A stretch of DNA of 64,000 bases from Marinibacterium anthonyi. Its GTDB lineage: Bacteria > Pseudomonadota > Alphaproteobacteria > Rhodobacterales > Rhodobacteraceae. Numbering within the stretch: position 1 is the first letter of the stretch; every line of letters begins with the position of its first letter. The DNA is taken from contig CP031585.1 in assembly GCA_003217735.2 (NCBI GenBank), positions 806,001 through 870,000 of the forward strand. The letters are read 5' to 3'. Both the position numbers and the translations under genes were made by a program. This document shows positions 44,547 through 54,667 of this stretch, in pieces. The notes beneath the pieces are model-generated. The model made no database searches. It saw only the letters and a list, made by a program, of their open reading frames with translations, and was not told the DNA's origin.

Positions 44547-44600
44547 CTTCAGGACTCTGGTCCGCCGCTTCGCGGAGCAGACCGGGTCTGGTCAAGAGGT

Positions 44601-45464
44601 TCAGAACCACTGGCCCGGTTCCATCAGCCCCAGGTCCATCAGCTGGCGCGATTGCCAGTCGAAGGGCGCCGAGTTGTGCCAGCGGAAGGTGGGGATATCG
44701 TAGGTGGATCCCGGGTTGCGTTTCAACGCCTTTGCCGTGCGGAAGGAACAGATCGCCGCCGTCAGGTTGTGGTGCCAGGGGCAGGCATAAGTGTTGTATT
44801 CCTCGTCGTCGAACCGGTGATCCGCCAGCAGCCGCAGCCCCTGTTTCGCGCGAAACAGGCCGATCCGGTCGATCCGCCGGCTGGGTTTGGGCACGTGTTC
44901 CTCGAACCGCCAGCGCAGGCCGCCGAAGAAGTCCAGCTGCCGGTCCCGGGTCTGCCCGGTTTCGGGGTCGGTGCGGGCCAGCGCGTAATACCCCGTCCGG
45001 TCCAGGTGCGCCCGTTCCAGCGACACCGCCGAAGGGCAGGCCTGCAGGTCATCCGCGTACAGATCGACCACGTAGGTCATCATCGCGTCGCGCCGTTCCT
45101 CGGTGTGGAAGGTCAGCATCTCGCCCACGCTGCGGGTCTCGTGGAAGGGATAGAAGAGGTATTCGGCGTTGTAGCAATAATACATCCAAAGTCCCGGCGC
45201 CGTGGCGATGACCCGGTTGATCGCACCCGGCACCGCGTTGCGCTGGACGGTGTCATAGCGGACCCGGTGGACCAGCGGTTCAAGATCGGCGGGCAGCGCG
45301 AAGGCGTCGGGCATGAAGGCGACGATCGTCCGGAAGCCGCAATCGCGGTGGTGGCGCAGGGTCGTGTCGATCTCGACCTCGTCCTCGACGAAGATCATCG
45401 CCAGGGGGCCTTTTGCCCAGCTCGAAGGGCTTTGCAGGAACTGGTCGATCGAGCTGTAGTACAA
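44601..45464 (-). CDS. Glycosyltransferase-2-like hypothetical protein
   Basis: A 287-residue protein. Its N-terminal part ([33 protein letters not shown]) resembles the opening strand-helix of GT2-type glycosyltransferases that act on a nucleotide sugar. The rest ([44 protein letters not shown]) is conserved-looking, but I do not recognise it with certainty, and no clear DxD metal motif is evident. It has no signal peptide. It lies between the dispersed repeat and the divergent miaB gene. Confidence 0.5.
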   Translation of the reverse strand: MYYSSIDQFLQSPSSWAKGPLAMIFVEDEVEIDTTLRHHRDCGFRTIVAFMPDAFALPADLEPLVHRVRYDTVQRNAVPGAINRVIATAPGLWMYYCYNAEYLFYPFHETRSVGEMLTFHTEERRDAMMTYVVDLYADDLQACPSAVSLERAHLDRTGYYALARTDPETGQTRDRQLDFFGGLRWRFEEHVPKPSRRIDRIGLFRAKQGLRLLADHRFDDEEYNTYACPWHHNLTAAICSFRTAKALKRNPGSTYDIPTFRWHNSAPFDWQSRQLMDLGLMEPGQWF

Positions 45465-45583
45465 GGGTCTCTCCGTTTCCGATACCGCGCCGGACCGTCC
45501 GACAAACCGGGGCGCATTGCAAGATGGGGCGCCATGGGGTAGGCACCTTATCGTTTTCCCCGACAGACCGGATCCCGCTGCCC

Positions 45584-46906
45584 ATGTCCGCTTCGAAGAA
45601 GTTATACATCAAGACCTACGGCTGTCAGATGAACGTCTACGACAGCGAACGCATGGCCGAAGCGCTTGGCGGGCAGGGCTATGTCGAAACCTCGTCGCCC
45701 GAGGATGCCGACATGATCCTGCTGAACACCTGCCACATCCGCGAGAAGGCGGCCGAGAAGGTCTATTCGGAACTGGGCCGGTTCAGGGCGCTCAAGGACG
45801 AACGCCCGGACCTGAAGATCGGCGTCGCCGGCTGTGTCGCCCAGGCCGAGGGCGCCGAGATCATGCGCCGCCAGCCCATGGTGGACCTGGTGGTCGGCCC
45901 GCAATCCTACCACCGCCTGCCCGAGCTGGAAGCGAAGGCGCGGGCCGGGGAAAAGGCCCTGGACACCGATTTCCCCGAGGAAGACAAGTTCGAACACCTC
46001 AAGGCGCGCCCCAAGGCCGCGCGCGGGCCGACGGCGTTCCTGACCGTTCAGGAAGGCTGTGACAAGTTCTGCGCCTTCTGCGTGGTGCCCTATACCCGCG
46101 GTGCCGAAGTCAGCCGCCCCGTCGACCGGGTCCTGCGCGAGGCGCGCGACCTGGTGGATCGCGGCGTGCGCGAGATCACGTTGCTGGGCCAGAACGTGAA
46201 TGCCTATCACGGCGAGGGGCCGGACGGGCGCGATTGGGGACTGGCCCGGCTGATCCGTCAGCTGGCCGGGATCGACGAGCTGAAGCGCATCCGGTTCACC
46301 ACCTCGCATCCCAACGACATGGAAGACGACCTGATCGCCGCCCATGGCGATTGCGACAAGCTGATGCCCTACCTGCACCTGCCGGTGCAATCGGGCAGCG
46401 ATTACATCCTGAAGCGGATGAACCGGTCGCACACGGCGGAAAGCTATATCCGCCTGATCGAACGGATCCGCGCGGCGCGCCCCGACATCCTGCTGTCAGG
46501 CGATTTCATCGTCGGTTTCCCCGAAGAGACCGAGGCGCATTTCCAGGAGACGATGGCCCTGATCGAAGAGGTCCGTTACGGATCGGCGTTTTCGTTCAAG
46601 TATTCCACCCGTCCGGGAACGCCGGCGGCCGAACGCGGCCAGATCGACGCGGCCGAGGCCGACGACCGGCTGCAGCGCCTGCAGGCGCTGATCACCCGGC
46701 AGCAGCACGCGGCGCAAGACGCCATGGTGGGCCGCGAGGTTGGCGTGCTGTTCGAAAAGACGGGGCGCAAGCCGGGTCAGATGGTCGGCAAGTCGGATCA
46801 CCTGCACGCGGTTCACGTGACGTCGGACAAGGTCGGGGTCGGGGATCTGGCCCGGGTGCGCATCACCGCCTCCGGGCCCAATTCGCTGGCGGGCGAGCTG
46901 GTCTGA
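45584..46906 (+). CDS. miaB: tRNA-2-methylthio-N6-dimethylallyladenosine synthase MiaB
   Basis: Radical-SAM methylthiotransferase (440 residues) modifying A37 of tRNAs. The N-terminal UPF0004 domain supplies three Cys ([28 protein letters not shown]). The radical-SAM cluster is CDKFCAFC (CxxxCxxC) in [20 protein letters not shown]-terminal TRAM domain ends in [20 protein letters not shown]. The start is ATG at 45584. In relatives miaB directly precedes phoH; here three other genes intervene. Confidence 0.95.
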   Translation: MSASKKLYIKTYGCQMNVYDSERMAEALGGQGYVETSSPEDADMILLNTCHIREKAAEKVYSELGRFRALKDERPDLKIGVAGCVAQAEGAEIMRRQPMVDLVVGPQSYHRLPELEAKARAGEKALDTDFPEEDKFEHLKARPKAARGPTAFLTVQEGCDKFCAFCVVPYTRGAEVSRPVDRVLREARDLVDRGVREITLLGQNVNAYHGEGPDGRDWGLARLIRQLAGIDELKRIRFTTSHPNDMEDDLIAAHGDCDKLMPYLHLPVQSGSDYILKRMNRSHTAESYIRLIERIRAARPDILLSGDFIVGFPEETEAHFQETMALIEEVRYGSAFSFKYSTRPGTPAAERGQIDAAEADDRLQRLQALITRQQHAAQDAMVGREVGVLFEKTGRKPGQMVGKSDHLHAVHVTSDKVGVGDLARVRITASGPNSLAGELV

Positions 46907-46913
46907 GACCGGC

Positions 46914-47240
46914 TTACCGCGGCGGGTTCTGCACCATCTGCTGATACAGCTGCTGGGTCATGTAGCCCTGGTTGCCGACGCCGTATTCGTCCCGGCAGAT
47001 CGTGTCGGCGATGGCCTGGGCGTCGGCGGCCGTGTAGCCATAGCGGACCAGGTCATCGATGAAGACGGCATTGGGCCGGTCCCAGACCACGGCCGCCAGC
47101 GGGCCGCGATAGCAGGAAATCGTGATCTGGTTGGGGTGGCTGCCCGGGGCCGTCGGCATGGGCTTGTTGGCGGCAGCGGCGCCAAGGGGAATCAGTGCGG
47201 CCAGCGTAAGGCCAAGGGCTGCGAAAACTGTGCGCTTCAT
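46914..47240 (-). CDS. Small exported protein
   Basis: A 108-residue protein with a clear signal peptide (MKRTVFAALGLTLAALIPLGAAAA, cleavage near residue 24). The mature part has two cysteines (ISCYRGPLAAVVWDRP, DTICRDEYG) that could form a disulfide, and a Gln/Tyr-rich C-terminus (YMTQQLYQQMVQ). The family is unknown to me; the periplasm or cell envelope is the likely location. It converges on miaB. Confidence 0.75.
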   Translation of the reverse strand: MKRTVFAALGLTLAALIPLGAAAANKPMPTAPGSHPNQITISCYRGPLAAVVWDRPNAVFIDDLVRYGYTAADAQAIADTICRDEYGVGNQGYMTQQLYQQMVQNPPR

Positions 47241-47669
47241 GAGTGGATCCTGTTGTTCGGCGGCTGCAACGCCTCCATCCCACTGGCCCGCATCGCCGCT
47301 TTGAATATCTGGAACGTGCCTAGTTAACTTTCAAATGTCGCGCCACGTTCCGTTAGGTATTGTGACAAATCCAAGGCTCGTCCCGCCACAGTCGCGAAGG
47401 CGATCAGCCATTGTTTTCCGCGTGGGGACAAAGCGGTCGGCGGGGCGCAAAAATCTTGTGCAAATCAAGGCAGGCGCCGTATGGCCGCCGCGGTGCGCCC
47501 ACCTGATTCGCCACCCTTTCCCGGGCGACAGGGCCAGCCCGTGTTGGGGCGCGGACAAGGGTAGACCGTTTATTTTTCTTCACAATTCCACGTGATCTTC
47601 TTAACGTTGTCTGGGGATTCCGCGGTTTTCCGCCGATCGGCGGAGGCGCAGAGGGGCTAGGACAAAAGG
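47241..47669. other. Long divergent intergenic region (no gene seen)
   Basis: 429 bp between the two divergently transcribed exported-protein genes. It is AT-richer near 47320-47420. It contains a perfect 14-bp palindrome CCGCCGATCGGCGG (47630-47643) shortly before the OmpA-family gene. I find no RNA gene or credible small ORF. Confidence 0.5.
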
Positions 47670-48260
47670 ATGACAGCGGTGTTTGAACGGATCTCAGTCC
47701 GGGCACGGACGGTGGTGCTGGTCTGCGCAGCGGCCATGGTTCTGGGCCTTTTCGTGGCAGGAACGGCCTCGGCCCAGAATTCGGGACAGAATACGGTAAA
47801 GGGGGAGCGGTACGTGCCGACCATCTGGGTCGACCCCGATGGATGCGAGCACTGGGTGATGGACGACGGCGCCGAGGGATACATGACCCCGCACGTCAGC
47901 CGGCAGGGGATCCCGGTCTGCCGCCGGGGCAACCTGTGCGGGGTGCTGAACACCGACCAGTTCTTTGCCACCGACAGCGCCCGGATCTCGACCGCCGGCC
48001 AGCAGCGGCTGGCGCAGTTCTTCGGCCAGTCGACGGCCACCGCCTTCGTGATCATCGGCCACACCGATGCGCGGGCGTCGGACGAATACAACCTTGGCCT
48101 GTCGCAGCGCCGCGCCAACGCGGTCGCCAAGGTGGCCAAGTCGACGGGCGCGCGGATATCGGACGTACGCGGTTATGGCGAACGCATGCCGGTCGCGACG
48201 AACAACACCGCCGACGGGATGGCCAAGAACCGCCGCGTCGAAATCATCTGCATCCAGTAG
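47670..48260 (+). CDS. OmpA-family outer-membrane/peptidoglycan-binding protein
   Basis: A 196-residue exported protein. The signal peptide ends near TASAQ (residue 35). Residues about 51-80 hold a small domain (IWVDPDGCEHWVMDDGAEGY, then VSRQGIPVC) that recurs in the next gene. The C-terminal OmpA domain has the peptidoglycan-binding text VIIGHTDARASDEYNLGLSQRRANAVAKV and GYGERMPVATNNTADGMAKNRRVEI. It probably anchors the envelope to peptidoglycan. Confidence 0.88.
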   Translation: MTAVFERISVRARTVVLVCAAAMVLGLFVAGTASAQNSGQNTVKGERYVPTIWVDPDGCEHWVMDDGAEGYMTPHVSRQGIPVCRRGNLCGVLNTDQFFATDSARISTAGQQRLAQFFGQSTATAFVIIGHTDARASDEYNLGLSQRRANAVAKVAKSTGARISDVRGYGERMPVATNNTADGMAKNRRVEIICIQ

Positions 48261-48274
48261 GGGAGGGCCGAAGC

Positions 48275-48568
48275 ATGGCTATCAGGACATATATCGGTCT
48301 GGCCCTCGTGGCCGGCAGCCTCACCGCCTGCGTGGGCGAGGACAAGGGGCGCGACGGGTTCCTGGACCGCAAGGACCTGTCGACCCTGAAGGCGGGCATC
48401 TGGGTCGATCCGGTGGGCTGCGATCACTGGATCATCGACGACGGGCTCGAAGGCTACCTGTCGCAGCGGCTGGACAAGTACGGCAAGCCGGTCTGTTCCG
48501 GCGTGGCGCCGCCCAATACCGCGACGGGGCCGTTCAAGTCGGGCTCGGGCTTTCCCGACATTCTCTGA
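48275..48568 (+). CDS. Small lipoprotein paralogous to the OmpA-protein N-domain
   Basis: A 97-residue lipoprotein. The N-terminus MAIRTYIGLALVAGSLTACVGED has a lipobox LTAC. The body carries IWVDPVGCDHWIIDDGLEGY, then LDKYGKPVC, clearly the same domain as in the preceding OmpA-family protein but without the OmpA part. The two genes are 14 bp apart and probably work together in the envelope. The start is ATG 48275 with ggggagg upstream. Confidence 0.82.
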   Translation: MAIRTYIGLALVAGSLTACVGEDKGRDGFLDRKDLSTLKAGIWVDPVGCDHWIIDDGLEGYLSQRLDKYGKPVCSGVAPPNTATGPFKSGSGFPDIL

Positions 48569-48707
48569 TCCGGATCGCTTCGATGTGATGCGGCCGCCCC
48601 GTCGGGCGGCCGTTTTGTTTCAATGCCGTGAATTTTCGCCACGCTGCGCTTGCACGGTCAGCCGGATGTTGGCACGATCAGTTCAGATGCCTGACAAGGA
48701 GAACGGA

Positions 48708-49718
48708 TTGGCCATAGGCGCCCTTACCCCGCCCCTTTCCGACAGCGCGGCTCGCGAGCTGCGCATCGACTTCCCGGACAATCGTCTGCTCATCGACCTT
48801 TGTGGAGAGTTCGACCGCAACCTCGCGGAGGTCGAACAGAAGCTCGAGGTCCAGATCATCCGCGTGGGCAACGAACTGGCCATCCACGGCGCCCCCGATT
48901 CGATGGCCCGCGCCGGCGAGGTCCTGCAGGCGCTCTATGAACGCCTGGAATCGGGCAAGGAGGTCCAGTCCGCCGACATCGACCGCGAGATCCGCATGGG
49001 TCACGTGATCGAGGAAGAGGACGCCCCCGCCGACCAGCTCGAGATGTTCTCGGGCGGCAAGGTCGAGATCAAGACGCGCAAGAAGCTGGTCGAACCGCGG
49101 ACCGAGGCGCAGAAGGCCTATGTGCGGTCGCTGTTCGAAAATGAACTGGCCTTCGGCATCGGCCCGGCCGGCACGGGCAAGACCTACCTGGCCGTGGCCG
49201 TGGGGGTGAACATGTTCATCCAGGGCCATGTCGACCGCATCGTCCTGTGCCGTCCCGCCGTCGAGGCGGGCGAACGCCTGGGCTTTCTGCCCGGCACGCA
49301 GGAGGAAAAGGTCGATCCCTACATGCAGCCGCTGTACGATGCGCTGAACGATTTCTTCCCCGGCAAGCAGGTCGCCAAGCTGCGCGAGGAGAAGCGGATC
49401 GAGATCGCGCCGCTGGCCTTCATGCGCGGCCGCACGCTGGCCAATGCCTTCGTGGTGCTGGACGAGGCGCAGAACGCCACGGCGATGCAGATGAAGATGT
49501 TCCTGACCCGCCTGGGCGAAGGCTCGCGCATGGTGATCACCGGTGACCGCAGCCAGGTCGACCTGCCGCGCGGCGTGCAATCGGGCCTGTCGGATGCGGA
49601 ACGGCTGCTGAAGGCGATCCCCAGGATCAGTTTCAATTACTTCACCGCCAAGGACGTCGTGCGCCACCCGCTGGTCGCCGCGATCATCGAGGCGTATGAG
49701 GCCGACGAAGCGACGTGA
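48708..49718 (+). CDS. phoH: PhoH-family ATPase
   Basis: PhoH-like P-loop ATPase (336 residues), probably involved in RNA metabolism with YbeY. It has GIGPAGTGKTYLAVAVGV, RPAVEAGERLGFLPG, FVVLDEAQNAT (Walker B) and VITGDRSQVDLP. I prefer TTG at 48708, which has aaggag seven bases upstream; an in-frame ATG at 48687 is possible. First gene of the phoH-ybeY-corC-lnt run. Confidence 0.93.
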   Translation: MAIGALTPPLSDSAARELRIDFPDNRLLIDLCGEFDRNLAEVEQKLEVQIIRVGNELAIHGAPDSMARAGEVLQALYERLESGKEVQSADIDREIRMGHVIEEEDAPADQLEMFSGGKVEIKTRKKLVEPRTEAQKAYVRSLFENELAFGIGPAGTGKTYLAVAVGVNMFIQGHVDRIVLCRPAVEAGERLGFLPGTQEEKVDPYMQPLYDALNDFFPGKQVAKLREEKRIEIAPLAFMRGRTLANAFVVLDEAQNATAMQMKMFLTRLGEGSRMVITGDRSQVDLPRGVQSGLSDAERLLKAIPRISFNYFTAKDVVRHPLVAAIIEAYEADEAT

Positions 49719-49760
49719 ACCGGCCGGGCCGATCCCGGCCCGGAACCGAAAGACGCAACG

Positions 49761-50282
49761 ATGATCGACATCCTGATCGAGGACGACCGCTGGGACGCGC
49801 TGGAGCTGGACGCCCTGGCCGATCGGGCCATGGGCGCGGCGCTGGGGCACATGGGGCTGGACCCGGACGATTGCGAAGTGTCTTTGCTGGCCTGTGACGA
49901 TGCGCGCATCGCCGTTCTGAACGCCGAATTCCGTGACAAGCCCACGCCCACGAACGTGCTGAGCTGGCCGGCCGAGGACCTGTCCCCGGACACCCCAGGC
50001 GGCGATCCGCTGCCGCCCGAACCCGATCCGGGGGGCGAACTGAGCCTGGGCGATATCGCGATCGCCTACGACACCTGCGCGCGCGAGGCACAGGCGGCGG
50101 GCAAGCCGATGCAGGACCATGTGACGCACCTTGTCATTCACGGTCTTCTGCATCTTCTGGGCTACGATCATGTGCACGACGCGGATGCGGCGGTGATGGA
50201 GGGGCTCGAGGCGGCGATACTTGCTGGACTGGGCATCGAAAATCCCTATATCGTCGCGGATGGGGCCATTGAGCCCGGTTAG
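49761..50282 (+). CDS. ybeY: Endoribonuclease YbeY
   Basis: A 173-residue zinc RNase needed for 16S rRNA 3' maturation and ribosome quality control. The zinc motif Hx3Hx5H is in HLVIHGLLHLLGYDH, preceded by NVLSWPAEDLSP-type text and LGDIAIAYDT. It lies between phoH and corC, its usual neighbours. Confidence 0.95.
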   Translation: MIDILIEDDRWDALELDALADRAMGAALGHMGLDPDDCEVSLLACDDARIAVLNAEFRDKPTPTNVLSWPAEDLSPDTPGGDPLPPEPDPGGELSLGDIAIAYDTCAREAQAAGKPMQDHVTHLVIHGLLHLLGYDHVHDADAAVMEGLEAAILAGLGIENPYIVADGAIEPG

Positions 50283-50293
50283 AGATAGGAACG

Positions 50294-51172
50294 ATGGGCG
50301 ACAACGAAGGTTCGTCTGGCGCGGCGCATGGCGCGCATGACGACGAGGATAGCAACGGTCACGGCGGTATATTCGGCCGGATCGTAGGGGCGTGGGGATC
50401 TTCCCAGGTGGCGAATGGCCGCGACGAGGAAGCGACGACGACGCCGGAACCCCCCAGACATGGCATGATGAACCTGCGCAGGATGCGGGTCGAGGACGTG
50501 GCGATCCCATCGGCCGACATCGTTGCCGTGCCCAGCACCATCGGCGCGGACGAACTGGTCGACATCTTCCGCGACAGCGGCATGACCCGGATTCCGGTTT
50601 ACGAGGGCACGCTGGATACGCCGCTGGGTTTCGTCCATCTGAAGGATTTCGCGCTGACCCACGGGTTCAATGGCAAGGACACGCCCTTTGATCTGAAATC
50701 GATGCTGCGCGACCTGCTGTTCGTGCCGCCGTCGATGCCCATCGGCGTGCTGCTGTCAAAGATGCAGGCCGAACGCCGCCACATGGCGCTGGTGATCGAC
50801 GAATACGGCGGGGTCGATGGTCTGGTGACCATCGAGGATCTGCTGGAACAGGTCGTGGGCGAGATCGAGGATGAGCACGACACCGACGAGGCGCGGACCT
50901 GGGTGATGGAGAAACCCGGCGTCTACCTGGCGCTGGCCAAGACGCCGCTTGAGGAATTCGAGGACGAGATCGGCCGTTCGCTGACCGACAGCGAGGAGGT
51001 CGACGAGGAAGAGATCGACACGCTGGGTGGTCTTGTCTTCATGATCTCGGGCCGGGTGCCGGCGCGGGGCGAGGTGGTGGAACATCCCGACGGGGCCGAA
51101 TTCGAAGTGGTCGACGCCGATCCCCGCCGGATCAAGCGCCTGCGGGTGCGGCTGCCGGAAGATACCGAGTAA
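50294..51172 (+). CDS. corC: CorC-type CBS-domain protein (hemolysin family)
   Basis: A 292-residue cytosolic protein with a CBS pair (RVEDVAIPSADIVAVPSTI ... DSGMTRIPVYEGTLDTPLGFVHLKD; ERRHMALVIDEYGGVDGLVTIEDLLEQVVGEI) and a C-terminal CorC/HlyC transporter-associated domain (about 210-292). It lacks the DUF21 membrane domain, matching CorC. Associated with magnesium/cobalt efflux in enterobacteria. It ends 4 bp before lnt. Confidence 0.9.
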   Translation: MGDNEGSSGAAHGAHDDEDSNGHGGIFGRIVGAWGSSQVANGRDEEATTTPEPPRHGMMNLRRMRVEDVAIPSADIVAVPSTIGADELVDIFRDSGMTRIPVYEGTLDTPLGFVHLKDFALTHGFNGKDTPFDLKSMLRDLLFVPPSMPIGVLLSKMQAERRHMALVIDEYGGVDGLVTIEDLLEQVVGEIEDEHDTDEARTWVMEKPGVYLALAKTPLEEFEDEIGRSLTDSEEVDEEEIDTLGGLVFMISGRVPARGEVVEHPDGAEFEVVDADPRRIKRLRVRLPEDTE

Positions 51173-51176
51173 GATC

Positions 51177-52685
51177 ATGCCCCCCGCAATTCCCATGGCG
51201 CGATGGCTGCTCTGGGCCCGGATGCTGCTGGCCGCCGCCCTGGGCGCGGTCACGGGGCTGGGCCTGGCGCCCTATGGTCTGTGGCCTGTCGCGCTGATCG
51301 GCTGGATGATCCTGCCGGCGCTGATCGTCGTGTCGGAGACGCCGATGCGCGCGGCCTGGACCGGCTGGGCCTTTGCCGCCGGGTTCTTCGCCAACGGCCT
51401 GACCTGGATTGTCGAACCCTTCATGGTGGACGCCGCCCGCGACGGGTGGATGGCGCCCTTTGCGCTGGTCTTCATGTCCGGTGGGCTGGCGTTGTTCTGG
51501 GCGGCGGCCTTCTATGGCGCGCACCGTCTGGGGCGGGGCCGGGTCAACCGGTGCCTGGTGCTGGTGCCCTGCCTGGCCCTGGCCGAATTCGGCCGCGCCT
51601 ACCTGCTGACCGGCTTTCCCTGGGCGGCCCCCGCGCAGGCGCTGATCGAAAGCCCGGCTCTGCCGTTGCTGGCCTGGCTCGGGCCGCAGGGGCTGGGCCT
51701 GCTGGCGCTGGCCGCCTCCATCGGCACGGGGCTTTTCGCGCTGCGCAGGCGGGTCGTGTTCCTGGCCCCGGTGGCGCTGTTCGCGGTGCTGAGCGTGGCC
51801 GCACAGATCACCCGCCCGGCGGTGACGATGACGGACCACATCGTGCGCCTGATCCAGCCCAACGCGGTGCAAAAGCAGAAATGGGACCCGGAATGGATCC
51901 CGGTCTATTTCCAGCGCCAGCTGGACTTCACCGCCGAGGGCGCGCGCCCCGACCTGATCGTCTGGCCCGAAAGCGCGATTGCCCCGGTCTATGAACAATC
52001 CGGCCCCTGGCTGGATGCGGTGACCGATGCCGCCGGCGGAAGCCAGGTGGCGCTGGGGATCCGGCGTTATGACGGGCGGCTTTACAATGCGCTGATCCGG
52101 ATGGACGGCGACGGCACGGTCACGGACATCTACGACAAGCACCACCTGGTGCCCTTTGGCGAATACATCCCGCTGGGCGGCCTGGCCAAGCGCTTCGGCA
52201 TCCATGGGCTCGCGGCCGAGGATGGCGATGGCTACAGTTCCGGCCCCGGTCCCGTGCTGGTGGATTTCGGCCCGCTGGGCAAGGCCCTGCCGCTGATCTG
52301 CTACGAGGCCGTGTTTCCCCAGGACGTGAACGGCGCGCCGGGGCGGGCGGATTTCCTTTTGCAGATCACCAACGACGCCTGGTTCGGCAAGCGGGTCGGC
52401 CCCTATCAGCACCTGGCGCAGGCCCGGATGCGGGCGGTCGAACAGGGGCTGCCGATGCTGCGCGCGGCCAATACCGGCATCTCGGCGGTGATCGATCCGG
52501 ACGGGCGCGTGCTGGACAGCCTGGGGCTTGGGCGGGCCGGATACATCGATGCGACACTGCCCGCACCGCTTTCACCTACAATCTATGCGCGAACCGGCGA
52601 CCTGCCGTGGCTCGTTTTGGTCGTTTTGATGCTGATTGCCTGCCTTGCCGTGCCGTTCCGACAATCGACCAGAGAATCCGATTGA
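51177..52685 (+). CDS. lnt: Apolipoprotein N-acyltransferase Lnt
   Basis: Inner-membrane enzyme (502 residues) adding the third acyl chain to lipoproteins. Several N-terminal membrane helices (about 1-200) precede a nitrilase-like periplasmic domain with the Glu-Lys-Cys triad in LIVWPESAIAP, YDKHHLVPFGEYIP and LPLICYEAVFP. A last helix (LPWLVLVVLMLIACLAV) anchors the C-terminus. It is the end of the phoH-ybeY-corC-lnt run. Confidence 0.94.
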   Translation: MPPAIPMARWLLWARMLLAAALGAVTGLGLAPYGLWPVALIGWMILPALIVVSETPMRAAWTGWAFAAGFFANGLTWIVEPFMVDAARDGWMAPFALVFMSGGLALFWAAAFYGAHRLGRGRVNRCLVLVPCLALAEFGRAYLLTGFPWAAPAQALIESPALPLLAWLGPQGLGLLALAASIGTGLFALRRRVVFLAPVALFAVLSVAAQITRPAVTMTDHIVRLIQPNAVQKQKWDPEWIPVYFQRQLDFTAEGARPDLIVWPESAIAPVYEQSGPWLDAVTDAAGGSQVALGIRRYDGRLYNALIRMDGDGTVTDIYDKHHLVPFGEYIPLGGLAKRFGIHGLAAEDGDGYSSGPGPVLVDFGPLGKALPLICYEAVFPQDVNGAPGRADFLLQITNDAWFGKRVGPYQHLAQARMRAVEQGLPMLRAANTGISAVIDPDGRVLDSLGLGRAGYIDATLPAPLSPTIYARTGDLPWLVLVVLMLIACLAVPFRQSTRESD

Positions 52686-52720
52686 CCCAAGGTCCGGGGC
52701 GGCGTACGCCCTTCTGACAC

Positions 52721-52766
52721 CGTCACAACGGCTTCCTGGCGTGGCGGATAATTGCACAATGGAGCA
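52721..52766 (+). promoter_or_regulatory. SAM/SAH riboswitch before metK
   Basis: GTCACAACGGCTTCCTGGCG followed by TGGC forms the 5' stem-loop of the SAM/SAH class, with the conserved ACGGCTTCCTG core. The 3' part ATTGCACAATGGAGCA supplies the pseudoknot strand, which includes the GGAG ribosome-binding site (52761-52764) seven bases before the metK ATG. Binding of S-adenosylmethionine should hide the ribosome-binding site and lower MetK synthesis. This class is almost confined to Rhodobacterales metK leaders. Confidence 0.9.
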
Positions 52767-52772
52767 CCTCTC

Positions 52773-53939
<1,167 letters not shown>

Positions 53940-53978
53940 GGCGGTTCAGCCTGAAGACACACACATCGTCGGCGCGGA

Positions 53979-54662
53979 TCAGTCGGTCCGCGCCGCGAAT
54001 TCCGCCCAGATCGGCAAGTGGTCCGAGGCGGTCCGCGCGTCGGCGCAATCGCCCACGCCGGTATCCACCAGCCGCAGCCCGGGCCCGTGGATGATGCGAT
54101 CAAGCGTGGCCACCGGGAAGTTGGCCGGAAAGCTTGGTCTTGTGGGCGCCATCGAAAAGACGGGGGCCAGTGGTTCGGACGCATGGCGCGCCGACCATTC
54201 GTTGAAATCCCCCGCGATCACGGTGCGCGCGTCATAGGGCCCTTGCAGCAGGTCCCGGATGCGCTGCAGCTGTTGGCGGCGCGAGGGGCGCAGCAGTCCC
54301 AGGTGCACGCCCACCACGCGGGTCCCGTTCGTCAGGCGCACCGACACGGCGCCGCGCGGTTCCAGCCCCGGCAGGTCGAACCGGTCGACCTCCTCGACCT
54401 CCAGCCCGTTCTTCAGCAGGATCGCGTTGCCGTGCCAGCCGATGCTGACGTCATTTTCGGCCAGCGGCGCCACGTGGTAATCGGTCTCGGCCTCGATCAG
54501 CTCGCGGGGCAGGGCGGTGGGGCGGGGGCTAAGACGCAGGTCGGCCTCCTGCAGGACGACCACGTCGGCGTCCAGGCGCGACACGACATCCAGAACCCGC
54601 TCGGGAGAGCGTTTCTGGTCAAGCCCGCGGGCTTTGCGGATATTGTAGCTGGCAAGTTTCAT
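53979..54662 (-). CDS. Endonuclease/exonuclease/phosphatase family protein
   Basis: A 227-residue DNase I-like fold protein: MKLASYNIRKARGLD, VVVLQEADLR (metal Glu), GWHGNAILLK, VVGVHLGLL, VIAGDFNEWS (catalytic Asp/Asn) and TASDHLPIWAEF (C-terminal catalytic Asp-His). Probably a phosphodiesterase. ATG at 54662 is used; a GTG at 54671 overlapping the cardiolipin-synthase stop is an alternative and would couple the two genes. It converges on metK. Confidence 0.85.
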   Translation of the reverse strand: MKLASYNIRKARGLDQKRSPERVLDVVSRLDADVVVLQEADLRLSPRPTALPRELIEAETDYHVAPLAENDVSIGWHGNAILLKNGLEVEEVDRFDLPGLEPRGAVSVRLTNGTRVVGVHLGLLRPSRRQQLQRIRDLLQGPYDARTVIAGDFNEWSARHASEPLAPVFSMAPTRPSFPANFPVATLDRIIHGPGLRLVDTGVGDCADARTASDHLPIWAEFAARTD

Positions 54663-54667
54663 GGATG

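Noticed and set aside
52752-52772. TTG upstream of metK as the start codon
   Set aside because: It lies inside the riboswitch aptamer and upstream of the GGAG ribosome-binding site; [20 protein letters not shown] from the ATG at 52773 is the standard MetK start.
53940-53978. Strong terminator between metK and the endonuclease-like gene
   Set aside because: Only short GC-rich complementarity that runs into coding sequence is present; no convincing stem with a T-tract.
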